DNA from: Lineus longissimus
Lineage: Eukaryota > Nemertea > Pilidiophora > Heteronemertea > Lineidae
Length of the DNA: 64,000 nt
Reading direction: 5' to 3'
Assembly: GCF_910592395.1 (NCBI RefSeq)
Contig: NC_088320.1
Coordinates: forward strand, 8,988,001 to 9,052,000
The position numbers were made by a program, and so were the translations under genes. Below, piece by piece: positions 32,102 through 44,630 of the stretch. The notes beneath the pieces were generated by a model. That model was not told where the DNA came from. It saw nothing but the letters and a program-made list of their open reading frames with translations, and made no database searches. The number at the start of each line of letters is the position of its first letter. Within the stretch, counting starts at the first letter, position 1.

Positions 32102-33105
32102 GTCTTTTTATCATTAACGTCATTTTTACCAGGTTTTAAGTGTTTGGGAGCAACTAAGATGTTGTTATTGTAATTCTCGACGATCTTACTAGTCTTACGG
32201 ATCATGTCAGATCCAATTATGTACAATCCTAGAGCATCCTGATACCCAACAATTGAAGTTGGGATATCCACGTGTTGGTCAATTGAATCTTGTAAGAGTT
32301 TTAAGAATTGCTTCTGTGCGTCCAATTCAGTTCCAAAACTACCAATAATTGCTGTCCTTGCTTCAGCCTGTCCTCCTGATATACAGTAAACATAAGTTCT
32401 TATGCTGTCGTTGAGTCTAAAAATTCAAGGCTCAGTTAAGCTCTTCTTATCAACCTTAATGAAATATTTCCAACCATCATCATTCTAAACAATTCTCTCT
32501 ATCTTAGCTATGTGTAACTATTTAGCATAGGTGTAATGTTTATCAGGCAAAGCATAGTGATCCCTATGATCTATGAATCCATTTCCATGAACCGCACCCC
32601 ATAAATATGTTGTTCCTAGACCATGATTGTCTCCTTTCTTTGTCCTAAAATCAAAGTCTTTAGATACGTTAAATTCATTACATAATCTGAAAAATTATGT
32701 TACGTTGAAGTGATTGTTAGCAGAGTTAAATAAATCATCATACATCATCCGTCCAGACAACGTTGTGGCACAATAAACAGCAAAGTTCACCTGATTCTGA
32801 TAGTATGACATATCACATTTACCCAACCACTTGTTTACTTCACCCTCTTTCTCGAATGTTAAACCGTAGGCCATTGTAGGGTCTACTAGAACTTCGATGC
32901 TGAAACTCTGTTCTTCAGCAACGAATACTTTCAGAATATCCATTTATTAAACGTATTTATCACAAGTAGGACAGTGAACCTTTTGGTTTCTATCACTCAT
33001 TATTTAGATTAAACAGATTTATTAAATTTCACTCATTCCAGTTATGGTATTCCAGTTATGTTACTTCTTACAGACTGTACAGACTGTACAGGTTATATAG
33101 GTTGT

Positions 33106-33257
33106 AGTAATAGGATAATGGGTGCTAGATTACTCGGTTTTTTGTATTGGGATTAAGGCAACTTTAATGGGAAAATACTTGTGTTTTCCCCCCTTGATTT
33201 TGGCCCTTTTTCCTACACAGAATCATAGATATTCGTAGATCGCATTATCCTATTACT
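33106..33257. repeat. 152-bp segment with perfect 15-bp inverted ends
   Basis: AGTAATAGGATAATG at 33106-33120 and its exact complement at 33243-33257. Polinton ends start with AG and finish with CT/TC-like bases, so the right word could be the terminus of copy 2. Alternatively this is a tiny MITE. No target duplication is evident. Confidence 0.45.
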
Positions 33258-34564
33258 GACGGCTTATGGAGGTATGTTGCCTTTGTTTTTTAATTTTTTC
33301 TGTATCTTTGACTGATTTTTATACGAGGTTGGATCAATAAATTTTATCATTTTAATATGGGTTACCACTGACTTTAGACTAAAGTTTTACTAAAACAATC
33401 ATCTATAAGTTGTGTAAATATCGGTCACGTGGGATAACCAGTGGTAACATTGTTATACAGTATGATATTGATGACACGTCCGCAATATCGTGAATTCTGG
33501 TTGAATTCTTCAAAAATGCCAATCGTCAGTATTTGAACCTCAGTATGTTTTTTTTTTAAACGCGATACACTTTATAGGTTTGACAACTGGCTCTTGATTC
33601 CTAGTTACCCTAAATGTCTTATGTTTCATGCAAGTGGTAAATATGATGAATTTCTGCTGAAATGTCTTCAGTCACGAAGGGATGCTTGTCCTAACCACCT
33701 ATCCTTGTTCGAACAATAATCTGACATCTTTACAAAACTGCAATATTTCTGTAATGATCAGAAGAAGTGTGCTTTGGTATGTTAATTAATAGATTCGAAA
33801 AGAAAGTGTGGTAGTTACTTTATAACTCACACAAGGTAGTGAGTCTAATGATTACGTATAAACTGTATGTAAAGTGTGAACAACATGCATATATACATCA
33901 TGTCCATCGAATCTGAAAAAAATTGTGCAGACCCATGACAATTCTGGTTCCGGTTTTTCGTGCACTGCTACCGTCCCCTAACGCACCTCTACAGACTCAG
34001 GAAAGGAATGCACCGAAGTACCGGCAGCGTCTGGAGCAAGTGGCGGCGGCAACGGAAAGGAAAATTCAAAATGAAAGGGGAAAGGGGAAAAAACACTTCG
34101 ACAAGACGTGACGGAAAAGGTCAATGTTGGTATTTTTGCCCCGAACTTTACATTTGTTTTATTGTTGGATTGATGCTAATAGAAAATAAACTAATAAAAA
34201 GTCAAATTATTGAAATGTTAATCGCTTTTAGTGACAATATTTCATGTTCTTTACAAATTCCATCTGGTCCGAAAAACCAAAAATAACTACTTGTTCATTT
34301 CCACACTTGCCAGGCAGCCTGTCTTTTAAAGCATTTAATTGTTTTTATTAACAAACATGCAATTTCTCTCCGCACAAAGATGAAAACAACATTGACCAGC
34401 GAGTGGATAACTTTCTGCATTTGTCAATTTATCTGTAAACTACCCTCAGTGCACTAAAATCATTATATTTGTTCTGAAATTGATTGTTTGGTGTGGGTGA
34501 ATGTTCGGTTTCATTGCGTACGACAGGGTGTCTCCCAAAAAAAGTATAACCACCTCATTCATTT
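33258..34564. other. No gene seen
   Basis: AT-rich, with short overlapping frames (33923-34111 and 33960-34286 plus) that show only low-complexity basic sequence. I see no domain and no clear repeat. Confidence 0.45.
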
Positions 34565-34850
34565 TCGATGAAAAGGATGGTTAATGGTTGGAATTAGCAC
34601 CAGCATCAACATCAAAAGTCATGGTTGTGTTAGCTATAGCATATGAGAAGGAAGGATCATGGTTGGGGTTAGCTATAGCATGAAAAGGCTGGGTAATTGT
34701 TGGAGTTAGCGATAGCATCAAAATCAAAGGTTATGGTTAGAGATAGCTCTAGCATATATGACTATGAGAAGGAAGTATCATGGTTGGAATTAGCAAAAGC
34801 ATGAAAAGGAAGGGTAATGATTGTTGAGATTAGCACACCACTATAAGGCA
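34565..34850. repeat. Degenerate minisatellite
   Basis: TGGTTGGAATTAGC, TGGTTGGGGTTAGCTATAGC, TTGTTGGAGTTAGCGATAGC and TGGTTGGAATTAGC recur at intervals of about 50-70 bp. They alternate with ATGAGAAGGAAG and CATGAAAAGG words. The units are too diverged for a fixed period. Confidence 0.65.
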
Positions 34851-37800
34851 TCAGAAATTTAATTCTGGAAATGTGTATTACAATATTAAAGTATGTTGTC
34901 GACATAGCCAAACGGTGACAAAAAAATCACAACATATTAGTGGTCATAGTTCAATTGCCACTCAAGGGTTAACGGATGACGATAAAACCCCAAAATTTAC
35001 GTGAAAGCTACCACGGAGTTATATCAACACCATCCAAGATTTGAGCATGATATCAACTTCCGATTTTCCTCAGCAGCAAAAAGTCCAAGACTTATTGATC
35101 CGCTCTCGCTACATTAAAGAAATATGGGCAATATTTATTTTCAACACATCCTGTCATGTTTCTGTTCATTGGTTCAAAGCTTCGTTCTAACTGATATATT
35201 GCATTCATAGTTCAGGCCGGTTTCTTTTGTAATAAATCAAAATTATGATAACATAGTCACGCTGTCATCAAATCAGGATTCACGCGATTAGTCTGGGCTA
35301 GACGGAGCTCTCGGATGCAGCTCCTACTCGACATGCGCATTTTTTACAAAAGGCAATGTCACGTGCAACTCTCACTCTATCACAGGATCCAGCCGAACGC
35401 AGCCTTGATGTAGTCTATTCTTCAACAGTTTCAAACTGTTCTGCCACTTAGCTGAGCGAACGTGGTGGTTTGTTTGTCAAATAATCGAGGGTATATTCCA
35501 AAAGACGAGTTGCCACAACACGATGTAAAAAGCGCTTATCACGTAAGTGTACACGAGCAGCATATAGACTGTACAGGATGATCTTATTAAGCATTAAACG
35601 AGGGGTGTCATAAGTATATTGCAAGGCTTCGTTAAAGATAGCAATCAGGAACTTCCCGAAGTCTCAAGCAAATTTCAGAAGTAGTGAAAGACTATTCTTG
35701 TTTTCGAAACTGCGCAGTAACTTATACAAGTCTCTTTAGCAGACATAATATTCAAACATTCTTCTAATATCATTCTCCACAGCAGACAGGATATTCAAGC
35801 ATCTGCCACTGTCAATCAGCTTCCATGTTTATTAGTCACTGTACGTTTGCGTTCGCGCAATGTAATCGGACTGAAAATAGCCGCACCCAAAGTTTCGTAC
35901 TGACTGTGGGTGAATTACAAAACAAAAACATGGGGGGGGGGGGGCAAAATAGCAATGTCCGCTATTGAAAATGATGAATGATCATAGAGCGATCAAAACA
36001 TGCAACTATTGCTATTAAATGTATGATAAACAATTAACGGCTCCATGCTCCCGACTATACATGTAGTAGTAGATTTAGGCATATTATACTCAAATATACT
36101 AGTACATACATAAATGTAATATTTCAGTTTAATGTACACAACCCAATATTGTATTTCAAAGTAATCAACTTTTTCACGTGCTGTTGGTTTACTAGTGGTC
36201 CAGAGTCCACTGTTTATCATATACGGTAATTGTGATTGCCCGTCTTTGTATTGTTCTATTTAACAAGGTCTTTTAATTGAAGGAAGACGATGCCAAGTGC
36301 GCGCAATAGTATGCTCTCCTCAGGAACCTGAGTTAACATTCCAAACAGTCATGCCAATCTCCCAGAAGTCAGATCGGAGGCGTGGTGATAAAAACTGGTG
36401 TATTGGTACCTTCCTTTACTATTTCGGTTGATACTATCGGGGAACGTTTGGCACATTTATCACTTGAGCACTATGTCCACTGCCCGAAGATACATGTGCA
36501 GGAGGTTACAAACTAGAGAGATAAAGTTCAAGTCGCAGACATTAAATTGCTCAAAAGCAATCAATTAGGTCGCAATGAGGAAGGTGTCCGAGCAATCGTG
36601 TGACCTGGCTGTTCATACCACTCATCTTTATGTACTATTGTATGCAAGATATGGCTTGGATGATCCTCAAGATCATGAGGTTAATTAGAATTATTTAGAT
36701 CAGTAGAATATACCATATGATATCTATTCGGGTAATTTGCTTCTATAATTCAATTTTACGTCCTCGGCCGTGTTGACTCGACTATAATTTCCACGACTGA
36801 ATGCTTTATCCGAGCGATAAAATATATTATTTGAAAACAGATAATTGCCTTAGAACACTAAATCTAAGAAACGTTCATGTAACATTCTCCTTTTTCTCAA
36901 ACCCGGAAGCACTTTATATCTTGTGAAAGTTTCTAAGAGACGTCAACAAAAGAAACAGTGTCAACCTGATGTTCCTCAAACTTTCGATGTCATATGATCA
37001 GTTTCCTCCTGTGACTTTATCTTTTTGTCAATGTGGGCTCTTAGGAGTAAACAGAGTCTTATGTTTTTATCCAAAAACATCGATTCCTTCAGGTTGCGGT
37101 ATTGAAAGTGGGCTTAAATTTTACATTCTACAAATTTTGCTATATACATGTAGTTCGAAAGAACACGTATTTTTCAAAGCGAGTAATATGCATGGCATAA
37201 ATCGAGTAACCCCGTGGAGCCCCAATAAAAACGACGTTAATTTGCTGTTTTGCCTACAGTAATTTCTCAGTGCGCAAGAAAAAAGGGTATTCAGATACAC
37301 AAAGTGTATGCGCATTAAAAAGAGCTCATTACCTGTAGGGAATTTGCTCTTGACACAGATCGTCTTGACAAATTAACTAAAATAAGTATAATTCCTTCAA
37401 ATAACTACCTTACATAATGCGGCGTGCACTATGTCTTCAATGCGCCTTCGTGGCTGCCAGGAAAGTTACGCAAAATGGCCAACGGAAATGGTGCGTTGTG
37501 ATTACACTGCAAATACCCACGGGATCTTGCTGATATCGAAGAGAGATTAATATATCTTTGTTGACATCAAAGAAGGCAATAACTCTGCAAAGGCTCATTA
37601 TAGAAAACGGTGCTTTCTTTTCCATCCCATGTTCGGAAAAAGTATCAGAGATGTTGAGATAGGCAGCAAACACGACATAATCGAACACCTATTGTGGGGG
37701 GGGGGGGCTGTTCTAATACCGTGGATAACCGTAGCGGTCTAGCGACCAAATGTACGGTTCAGCGAACTGCCGCTTATGCACTCTTACCAGACGACGAGAG

Positions 37801-38914
37801 TTGAAAGTCAGTTTAAGAAATAAAAATGGAAGATAGTAAATAATTTTTTGCGATGTTGCAGCCTGGGCTCTTGTTAGATACAATTCACTAACCTTCCGAT
37901 GATAACGCGATGACTAAGTCGTTTATAAGGCTATTTAATTACAATTTTAAAGTGATACTATGATGTGATTTACAACTTTGCGGAAATACGTCCGTTTTTA
38001 ATTGTTGATCACAAATGTAAAGCTCAAATTTTTTATTAGATTTATTATAAAATCGCTGTTTTAATCGCGTCAGACTGGCCAACTGCCGAAGACGTTTTGA
38101 AAAACCCGCACTAAGTCACGTGACCTCATGACGTCACAACATGAACAAGTCAGACCGTCGAGTATTTTCCTTTTCGCTCTAGGAAGAAGCTATATCCGCA
38201 GTAGTTCGCTAGGAAAATCTAATGAATATTAAATGAGGTCTAAAAATAGTTTTAGGAATACATACCATTATTATGACGTCAGCGATGGAATTTCCTGGTT
38301 GGACTTAGGAAATTTATGATGAAAAGACTAGGACTGTGGACTTGGGGGGGGGGGGCGTCCCTTCCCTTACTTCGTTACTTCGAGATTTTTTCCAAATGTG
38401 CTGGAAGACCCCCAATGGCAAGGTGTTCGCTAAAAAAAATTGCACTTGCTCAGTTCAACATAAGAGCATTCCCCGAAGATGACGTCACTGCAGCTGCTGC
38501 CCTCTATTTCCCCAACGCTGAATTACAGGCAATGTTGGACAAACATGCGGTTTCGTAATGGATTCAGGCTTTCTAACTAGGGCAGTTAGATTCAATCTGG
38601 CACATGTCCGAGTGTTGGAAATACTACATAATTGTTCTGAATATTTCTCTCTCTGACACTATGGTATCATTCATGCTAAAAACAATGTAGGGTCAAAGAT
38701 AATTGACTTTGAAATAAGCTCAAATGCGTAGAAATAAGTGTCGATGTCCGACTGTCACGTGACTAAAACGTCATCAATATCTTATGCAAATGACCTTGTG
38801 AGCTATGAATAGTAACTTCGCGGGATGCTATTTCACTGAAATTAAATGGCAAGTGTGTGCATACTGAGAATTCATCATATAATCTCACAAGTTTGTTGTG
38901 TGACCTCATTTCAC
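34851..38914. other. About 4 kb without recognised gene
   Basis: Several short frames occur on both strands, for example 35993-36220 minus, 36969-37262 plus, 37437-37688 minus and 38316-38558 plus. Their translations show nothing I recognise. Homopolymer G runs lie at 35932-35944, 37696-37707 and 38344-38355. TGACGTCA-type words occur near 38130, 38276 and 38480. Confidence 0.4.
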
Positions 38915-38922
38915 ACAGGTCT

Positions 38923-40173
38923 ACGAAAGCCCAGAAGGATCATCCGACATCCGACATCCGACATCCGATATCCGAATTCCGAACTCCGACATCCGATATC
39001 CGATATCTAAATAAACCAATCAGGGGCGGCGTTACTAGACGTCTACAGTTTTCAGCCAATCAGACCGAGCGTAGCGTCTTTGCTACTTGTGCTGTAAAAC
39101 AATGGCGACCGTCAAGCAAAGTAATCGATGAGTCCACCGGACGTTCTTATAATTTTTTCCTGCAAAATGGAAGATTTTCGTTAAGCGAGTTAGGTTAGCT
39201 TCACGGTTCAGGATATTTTTCCATGCACGTTAGTCATTAGTTTCACATATATCACCGTAAGTGGCGCTGGGTGATACATCCCAAATATGGTTAATACATT
39301 AATGTATGTGGAGAATGGGAATTCCGCAACCTTCACTCTGGGGATTCCCCAGACATTGGTTTCCGATTCCTTAGAAGGGGAGCAGATTGCACATTCCGCG
39401 CCACTCTCGATCTTGGAGTGGGGTGGGGGAGGTGGCGGGTGATGAAAAAAGATTAAAGGGGGTCAAATAAAAAGTGGGGGGGGGGTCAAAATATGGCTAT
39501 TTATTCAAGTAACTTGTGCGTCAGTTACCGGAGGCTTTCCTTAAATTAAGAGGGTCTAATGGTGTGGAAATGCCCGCAAAACGGGGTAAAAAGGGAGTCC
39601 TTTGGAAAATCAGTAACAAGCATAGGCCTATGTGTATACTAGTTAAGGAGTGGGGGAGGGGCGGGGAGCGTTAGGCAGCACCGGTGTTAGGCCAAAAGCC
39701 TCAGACTTAGAGCCGAGAGAGCGGCGGTACCGGCCGGCCACAGCTCCTGCTGCATACGGTTGCATCAGGTATATAGCGTCCGAGATACTTTTGCATTAAT
39801 ACATTAACCATATTTGGGATGTAGCATCCAGCACCACTTACGGTGAAATATTAAACTAATGACTAACGTGCGTGGAAAAATATCCTGAACCGTGAAGCTC
39901 ACCTAACTCGCTCAACGAAAATCTTCCATTTTGCAGGAAAAAATTATAAGAACGTCCGGTGGACTCATCGATTACTTTGCTTGACGGTCACCATTGTTTT
40001 ACAGCACAAGTAGCAAAGACGCTACGCTCGGTCTGATTGGCTGAAAACTGTGGACGTCTAGTAACGCCGCCCCTGATTGGTTTATTTAGATATCGGATCT
40101 CGGATGTCGGAGTTCGGAATTCGGATATCGGATGTCGGATGTCGGATGTCGGATGATCCTTCTGGGCTTTCGT
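38923..40173. mobile_element. 1.25-kb foldback-type element with about 384-bp inverted arms
   Basis: The left arm (38923-39306) and right arm (about 39790-40173) are nearly perfect reverse complements. Ends are ACGAAAGCCC and GGGCTTTCGT. Flanks ACAGGTCT (38915-38922) and ACAGGTCA (40174-40181) agree at 7 of 8 positions, a hAT-like 8-bp duplication. Each arm has terminal repeats of ATCCGAC, a CCAATCA box, a GGGGCGG GC box, a second CCAAT box and an ATG in the context AACAATGGCGACC followed by only nine codons. The middle 480 bp has no gene and a G10 run. Confidence 0.85.
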
Positions 40174-40574
40174 ACAGGTCACAACGCTCAAATTTCAATA
40201 GTTAATGATTGGTTGAAAAACGAACACCTGTAACAGTTCATTTTCATAATTAGTGTAATATACCTGCTTTTAGCATTGCAGATTGTTTTATGGCAGAGGC
40301 ACACCTCTGGCATTAGAACAATCTGCCTTGTTGACCTTGGACCTCGTTCGGCACGTTTTAGCGATGATTACCTGTCGACGTGGTTCTGTGTCTATAAGGA
40401 AAGGAGTTGCTTGTTCTTCGGCGCCAGCCTAAGCATTTTTTGAGGTTAGCTTTCCAAGTTGAGCAGGAATAGTTATCACGGAAACTATTCCTGCAGCAGT
40501 GCACGCACTGGTGTGTCCACAGCCCTTAACGACTCGGCATAGCAGTGGAGGTCCGCTTCTTTTGGGGAGGTACA
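40174..40574. other. No recognised gene
   Basis: Non-repetitive spacer between the foldback element and the third Polinton scrap. The Polinton-like frame at 40667-40485 runs into it but its lower half is not similar to gene B. Confidence 0.35.
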
Positions 40575-40960
40575 GAGTTGCAACAGAGTGTCAACAATCA
40601 TCAATAGGATCATAACATTTTCAGCCAGAAAATCGACAACAGCACCTATTAATTTCACAATGAGCAAACAATGGAACCATTAATGCCTGGTAGAGCTACA
40701 ACTGATTGCTCAGCCAATTATTTAAACCACCTGGTAAACTTCTTGAGTCCTTCCCTTACTCTATTTGTAACGTTTGGTCTTGGATTAGGGGGCTCAGTTT
40801 AGGTTGAATTGTTGCCCTAATGAAATAACTGATAGTCAATCCTAAAGTTGTAGGTATCACAATGAATGCTACCAATTAAAGTACCTATTTTTAAACACTC
40901 TTAATCTATCTTTTAGAGGGATCTTTGAATCTGGTTGTTTTAGAAAATCCTTTTAGATTC
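40575..40960 (-). pseudogene. Polinton gene B scrap, copy 3
   Basis: On the minus strand the pieces PLKDRLR, a LAEQSVVALPGI-like stretch and VKLIGAVVDFLAENVMILLM follow in the same order as in gene B (26161-26700). Many stops break them. Only this part of a third Polinton is visible. It lies just before the piggyBac relic. Confidence 0.6.
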
Positions 40961-41229
40961 TCTCCATTCTTTGAATTTAGGAATCATAAGGGTAGGGTCA
41001 GGGTGCGTAGAAGGGAAAGGAACGCCAGCTGTACCACTTGCCGGAGGTCGAGGTCGGAGCTGGTCGAGGGGGTGGTAGGGACCAACATAGGGTACAACCA
41101 GCTAACTTAAAGACAAGCTACCAATGATGCAAATTGGGGTCATGCTAATCGTCAGCCAGTTGTGAACCCTTTTGGAGGAAATCGTGGTCTTCAAGGGCCT
41201 GCTGCAAACTTGAATCGTAACAATTCTCT

Positions 41230-42310
41230 GGTGCAATCTAATCGGTACACCCATCAATACCTTGCGAATACTGCGCGTCCTCCACTGGCTACGGCTAGGA
41301 GATGGAAAGATTTTGCATTTGCGGACCTCAATATATTTCTTGGCCTTGTCATCTTGACTGGGATTGTAAAAAAGGCGGACATGAAGTTGTAATGGTCATC
41401 TGATGAAGTACTAGCACACCTTTATTCAGTACGAGGATGTCAAGGCAGTTGGTTATGAAAATCATACATTGCAATGACAATAACTTAAAAATGATACGTT
41501 CGGTCAGTATATGACTACATAGTTCAAAAGTTTCCGGAACTCTTTGAGCCTTGGTGGTGATATCTCAATGGATGAGGGCAAGCATGGGATTCCATGTCAA
41601 CAATCCTACATCCTTGCAGATGCAGAAAACGCCTACTTCTTGAACTTGACCAAAGATGTCGTTCATACACCTCGTGACACTGTCTTCCCACTTTTTGGTC
41701 GTTTGATTTGGGTGCACCGCTCTCTCTGCAACCTACAATGTTGGAACTCGTAGGATAAGTTGGGAACCAACAGCTGTTCGAATAGCCGAGGACAGGCGTC
41801 ACTACATGGCGGAGGATGACATTGTCACCAGGGACAATGGACGATGTTTGGTTGTGCCATGACAGGACAAAATAAAAGTTAGAGTAATCAGCAATACGCA
41901 CGATGCTGGCATGGGTGTTGCTCGAGTCAAGAGAAGGTAGAGGATATAACAATGTGAATAAGGCACTTGCAATAATGGAGTACAATCAGTTGATGTCTAG
42001 GGGAAACCGAGTACTAGACAAGATGCAGTGGTCCAAGAAAGTGATCATGTATAACTTGGCTCATCGAGCAGCCAAGCTATCACTGTTGAACTTTCGGCTG
42101 TCAGTCGTGAAAAGTTTGAATTCTAGTGCTCAAGATGCAGATAATGACAGTGGTACCGGCCCCTCAGCACCCCCGCAGAGCCCAAAGAATGATCCAGAAG
42201 ACAGGCTGACTGGTGGCTTCAAAGTTCAGAAACAGGAAACCTTCCCACCATTGCAGAGAGTGCGGAATACCCCTTTATACAGGACAATGTTTCCATGACA
42301 AAAGCCTGAA
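41230..42310 (+). pseudogene. piggyBac-type transposase relic
   Basis: The first piece (to 41391) has RRWKDFAFADLNIFLGLVIL and TGIVKKADMKL, the N-terminal core of piggyBac transposases. Out-of-frame pieces follow (HCNDNN, then SLGGDISMDEGKHGIP around the catalytic Asp region, 41544-41753). Next come ALAIMEYNQLMSRGNRV and WSKKVIMYNLAH (41903-42120), and a Cys-rich end, CRECGIPLYTGQCF, near 42240-42290. At least three frame changes and an internal deletion after DEGKHGIP make it inactive. It would cut and paste TTAA-flanked DNA. No ends were located. Confidence 0.75.
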
Positions 42311-44600
42311 GTCTGTCGCATATGTGGTTCTTCAATTAACTAGAGGAATGCAAAAATCTAAGATGGTGGCTGGCGGCCATATTGGATTTTTGAACGCGCC
42401 CAAAATCGATAGGAACCTCCCTACTAAAGACCATTACACCACAAAAGTTTGAAGTCTGTCGGACTACTGGTTCTTACGAGCGGAATGGAAAAATATAGGA
42501 TGGCGGCTGGCGGCCATATTGGATTTTGAACGCGCCCAAAACCGAAAGTGAACCTCTCCCACTGAAGACCATTACCACACAAAAGTTTGAAGTCTGTCAG
42601 ACTTCTAGTTCTTCAGTTAACGAGCGGAATGCGAAAACCTAAGATGGCGGCGGGCGGCCATATTGGATTTTGGAACGCGCGCAAAATTCAAAGGGAACCT
42701 CCCCAACCGAAGACGATTACACCACAAAAAATTGAAGTCTGTCGGACCTCTAGTTTCAGTTGACGATCGGAATACAAAAATCTAAGTTGGCGGATGATGG
42801 CCATATCGGATTTTGGATCGCACCCAAAATTAGTAGGGAACCTCCCTTACCATAGGCCAGTACACCAAAAAGTTTGAAGTCCGTCGGACATCTGGTATTT
42901 CAATTAACGAGCAGAATGCAAAAATCTAGGATGGTGGCTGGCGGCCATATTTGATTTTGGAACGCGCGCAAAATCGATAGGGAACCTCCCCAACTGAAGA
43001 TGATTACATCACAAAAGTTTGTAGGACCTCTAGTTTTAGTTAACGATCGGAATACAAAAATCAGCTAAATTAATAGGGAACCTCCCAACCAAAGACCATT
43101 ACACCACAAAAGTTTGAAGTCCGTCGGACCTGTAGTTCTTCAATTAACGAGCGGAGAGCAAAAATCTAGGATGGTGGCTTGCGGCCATATTGGATTTTGA
43201 ACGCGCCCAAAATCGAAAGTGAACCTCCACACTGAAGACCATTACACCACAAAAGTTTGAAGTCTGTCGGACTTCTGGTTCTTCAGTTAACGAGCGGAAT
43301 GCAAAAACATAGGATGGTGGCTGGCGGCCATATTGGATTTTGGAACGTGCCCAAAATCAATAGTGAACCTCCCCCACTGAAGACCATTACATCACAAAAG
43401 TTTGAAGTCTGTCGGACTTCTAGTTCTTCAGTTAACGAGCGTAATGCGAAAACCTAAGATGGCGGCTGGCGGGCACACTGGATTTTGGAACGCGCGCAAA
43501 ATTCATAGGGAACCTCCCCAACCAAAGACCATTACACCACAAAAGTTTGAAGTCTGTCGGACCTCTAGTTTCAGTTAACGATCGGAATACAAGAATCTAA
43601 GTTGGCAGATGATGGCCATATCGGATTTTGGATCGCGCCCAAAAACAGTAGGGAACCTCCCCTACTATAGGCCATTACACCACAAAAGTTTGAAGTCCGT
43701 CGGACATCTGGTTCTTTAATTAACGAGCAGAATGCAAAAATCTAGGATGGTGGCTGGCGGCCATATTGGATGTTTGAACGCGCCCAAAATCGATAGGGAA
43801 TCTCCCCACTGAAGACCATTACACCACAAAAGTTTGAAGTCTGTCGGACATCTGGTTCTTCAGTTAACGAGCAGAATGCGAAACATAAGATGGCGGCTGG
43901 CGGCCATATTTGATTTTGGAACGCGCGCAAAATTCACAGGGAACCTCCCCAACTGAAGATGATTACACCACAAAAGTTTCAAGTCTGTCAGACTTCTAGT
44001 TCTTCAGTTAACGAGCGGAATGCGAAAACCTAAGATGGCGGCTGGCGGGCATATTGGATTTTGGAACGCGCGCAAAATTAATAGGGAACCTCCACAACCA
44101 AAGACCATTACACCACAAAAGTTCGAAGTCTGTCGGACCTCTAGTTTCAGTTAACGATCGGAATACAAGAATCTAAGTTGGCGGATGATGGCCATATCGC
44201 GCCCAAAATCAGTAGGGAACCTCCCTTACCATAGGCCAGTACACCAAAAAAGTTTGAAGTCAGTAGGACATCTGGTTCTTCAATTAACGAGCAGAATGCA
44301 AAAATCTAGGATGGTGGCTGACGGCTATATTGGATTTTTGAACGCGCCCAAAATCGATAGGTTACCTCCCCCACTAAAGATCACTGCACCACAAAAGTTT
44401 GAAGTCTGTCTGACCTCTGGTTCTTCAGTTAACGAGCGGAATGCAAAAACAGAGGATGGCGGCTGGCGGCTATATGGGATTTTGGAACGCGCCCAAAATC
44501 GATAGGGAACCTCCCCCACTGAAGACCATTACACCACAAAAGTTTGAAGTCTGTCTAATTTCTAGTTCTTCAGATAACGAGCGGAATGCGAAAACCTAAG
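42310..44600 (+). repeat. Satellite array, about 16 units of roughly 143 bp
   Basis: GAAGTCTGTCGGAC-type words recur near 42306, 42451, 42589, 42734, 42876, 43021, 43259, 43404, 43549, 43691, 43834, 43980, 44128 and on to 44547. Each unit has TTAACGAGCGGAATGC, AAGATGGCGGCTGGCGGCC, ATATTGGATTTTGGAACGCG and CGATAGGGAACCTCCC. Alternating unit types (GAGCGGAATGC and GATCGGAATAC) point to higher-order structure. One unit near 43021-43116 is truncated. Frames inside are chance openings. The first unit overlaps the piggyBac 3' end. Confidence 0.95.
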
Positions 44601-44630
44601 AGGTTCTTGAGTTATAGTCCGGAATTCAGT

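Larger units (their letters stand above)
28350..32943 (-). pseudogene. Polinton conserved protein A, split by Gypsy-C and Harbinger-2
   Basis: It starts at ATG 32943 (context TTTAATAAATG). The 82-codon first piece (32943-32695) begins MDILKVFVAEEQSFSIEV. Further pieces with DSIRTYVYCISGGQ and the 32325-32107 frame (FLKLLQDSIDQHVDIPTSI, NYNNNILVAPKHL) follow, with a few stops. The gene resumes after Gypsy-C at 29298-29167 (MMEGSGVKKIKVKTIVETVK). It finishes after Harbinger-2 with a hydrophobic end near 28350. Both flanks read on in the same direction, which shows one gene. The family recurs in Polintons; a capsid-related role is plausible but unproven. Confidence 0.55.
14661..33257 (-). mobile_element. 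Polinton/Maverick element, copy 2 (large, interrupted)
   Basis: A long run of virus-like genes, almost all on the minus strand, with integrase, packaging ATPase, a major-capsid-like protein, an HNH-like nuclease and at least seven other proteins. Later insertions are Gypsy-C, two Harbinger derivatives and a TTAA-flanked MITE. An 81-bp repeat array lies inside. DNA polymerase B and protease were not found. The left end is uncertain; a possible right end at 33257 has an AGTAATAGGATAATG-type inverted word. Most genes carry stops or frameshifts, so the element is dead. Confidence 0.75.

Noticed and set aside
38857-39198. ORF of 113 codons in the foldback arm as a gene
   Set aside because: The same sequence occurs inverted at 39988-40191, the N-terminal part lies outside the element, and the likely promoter-linked ATG at 39102 has only nine codons.
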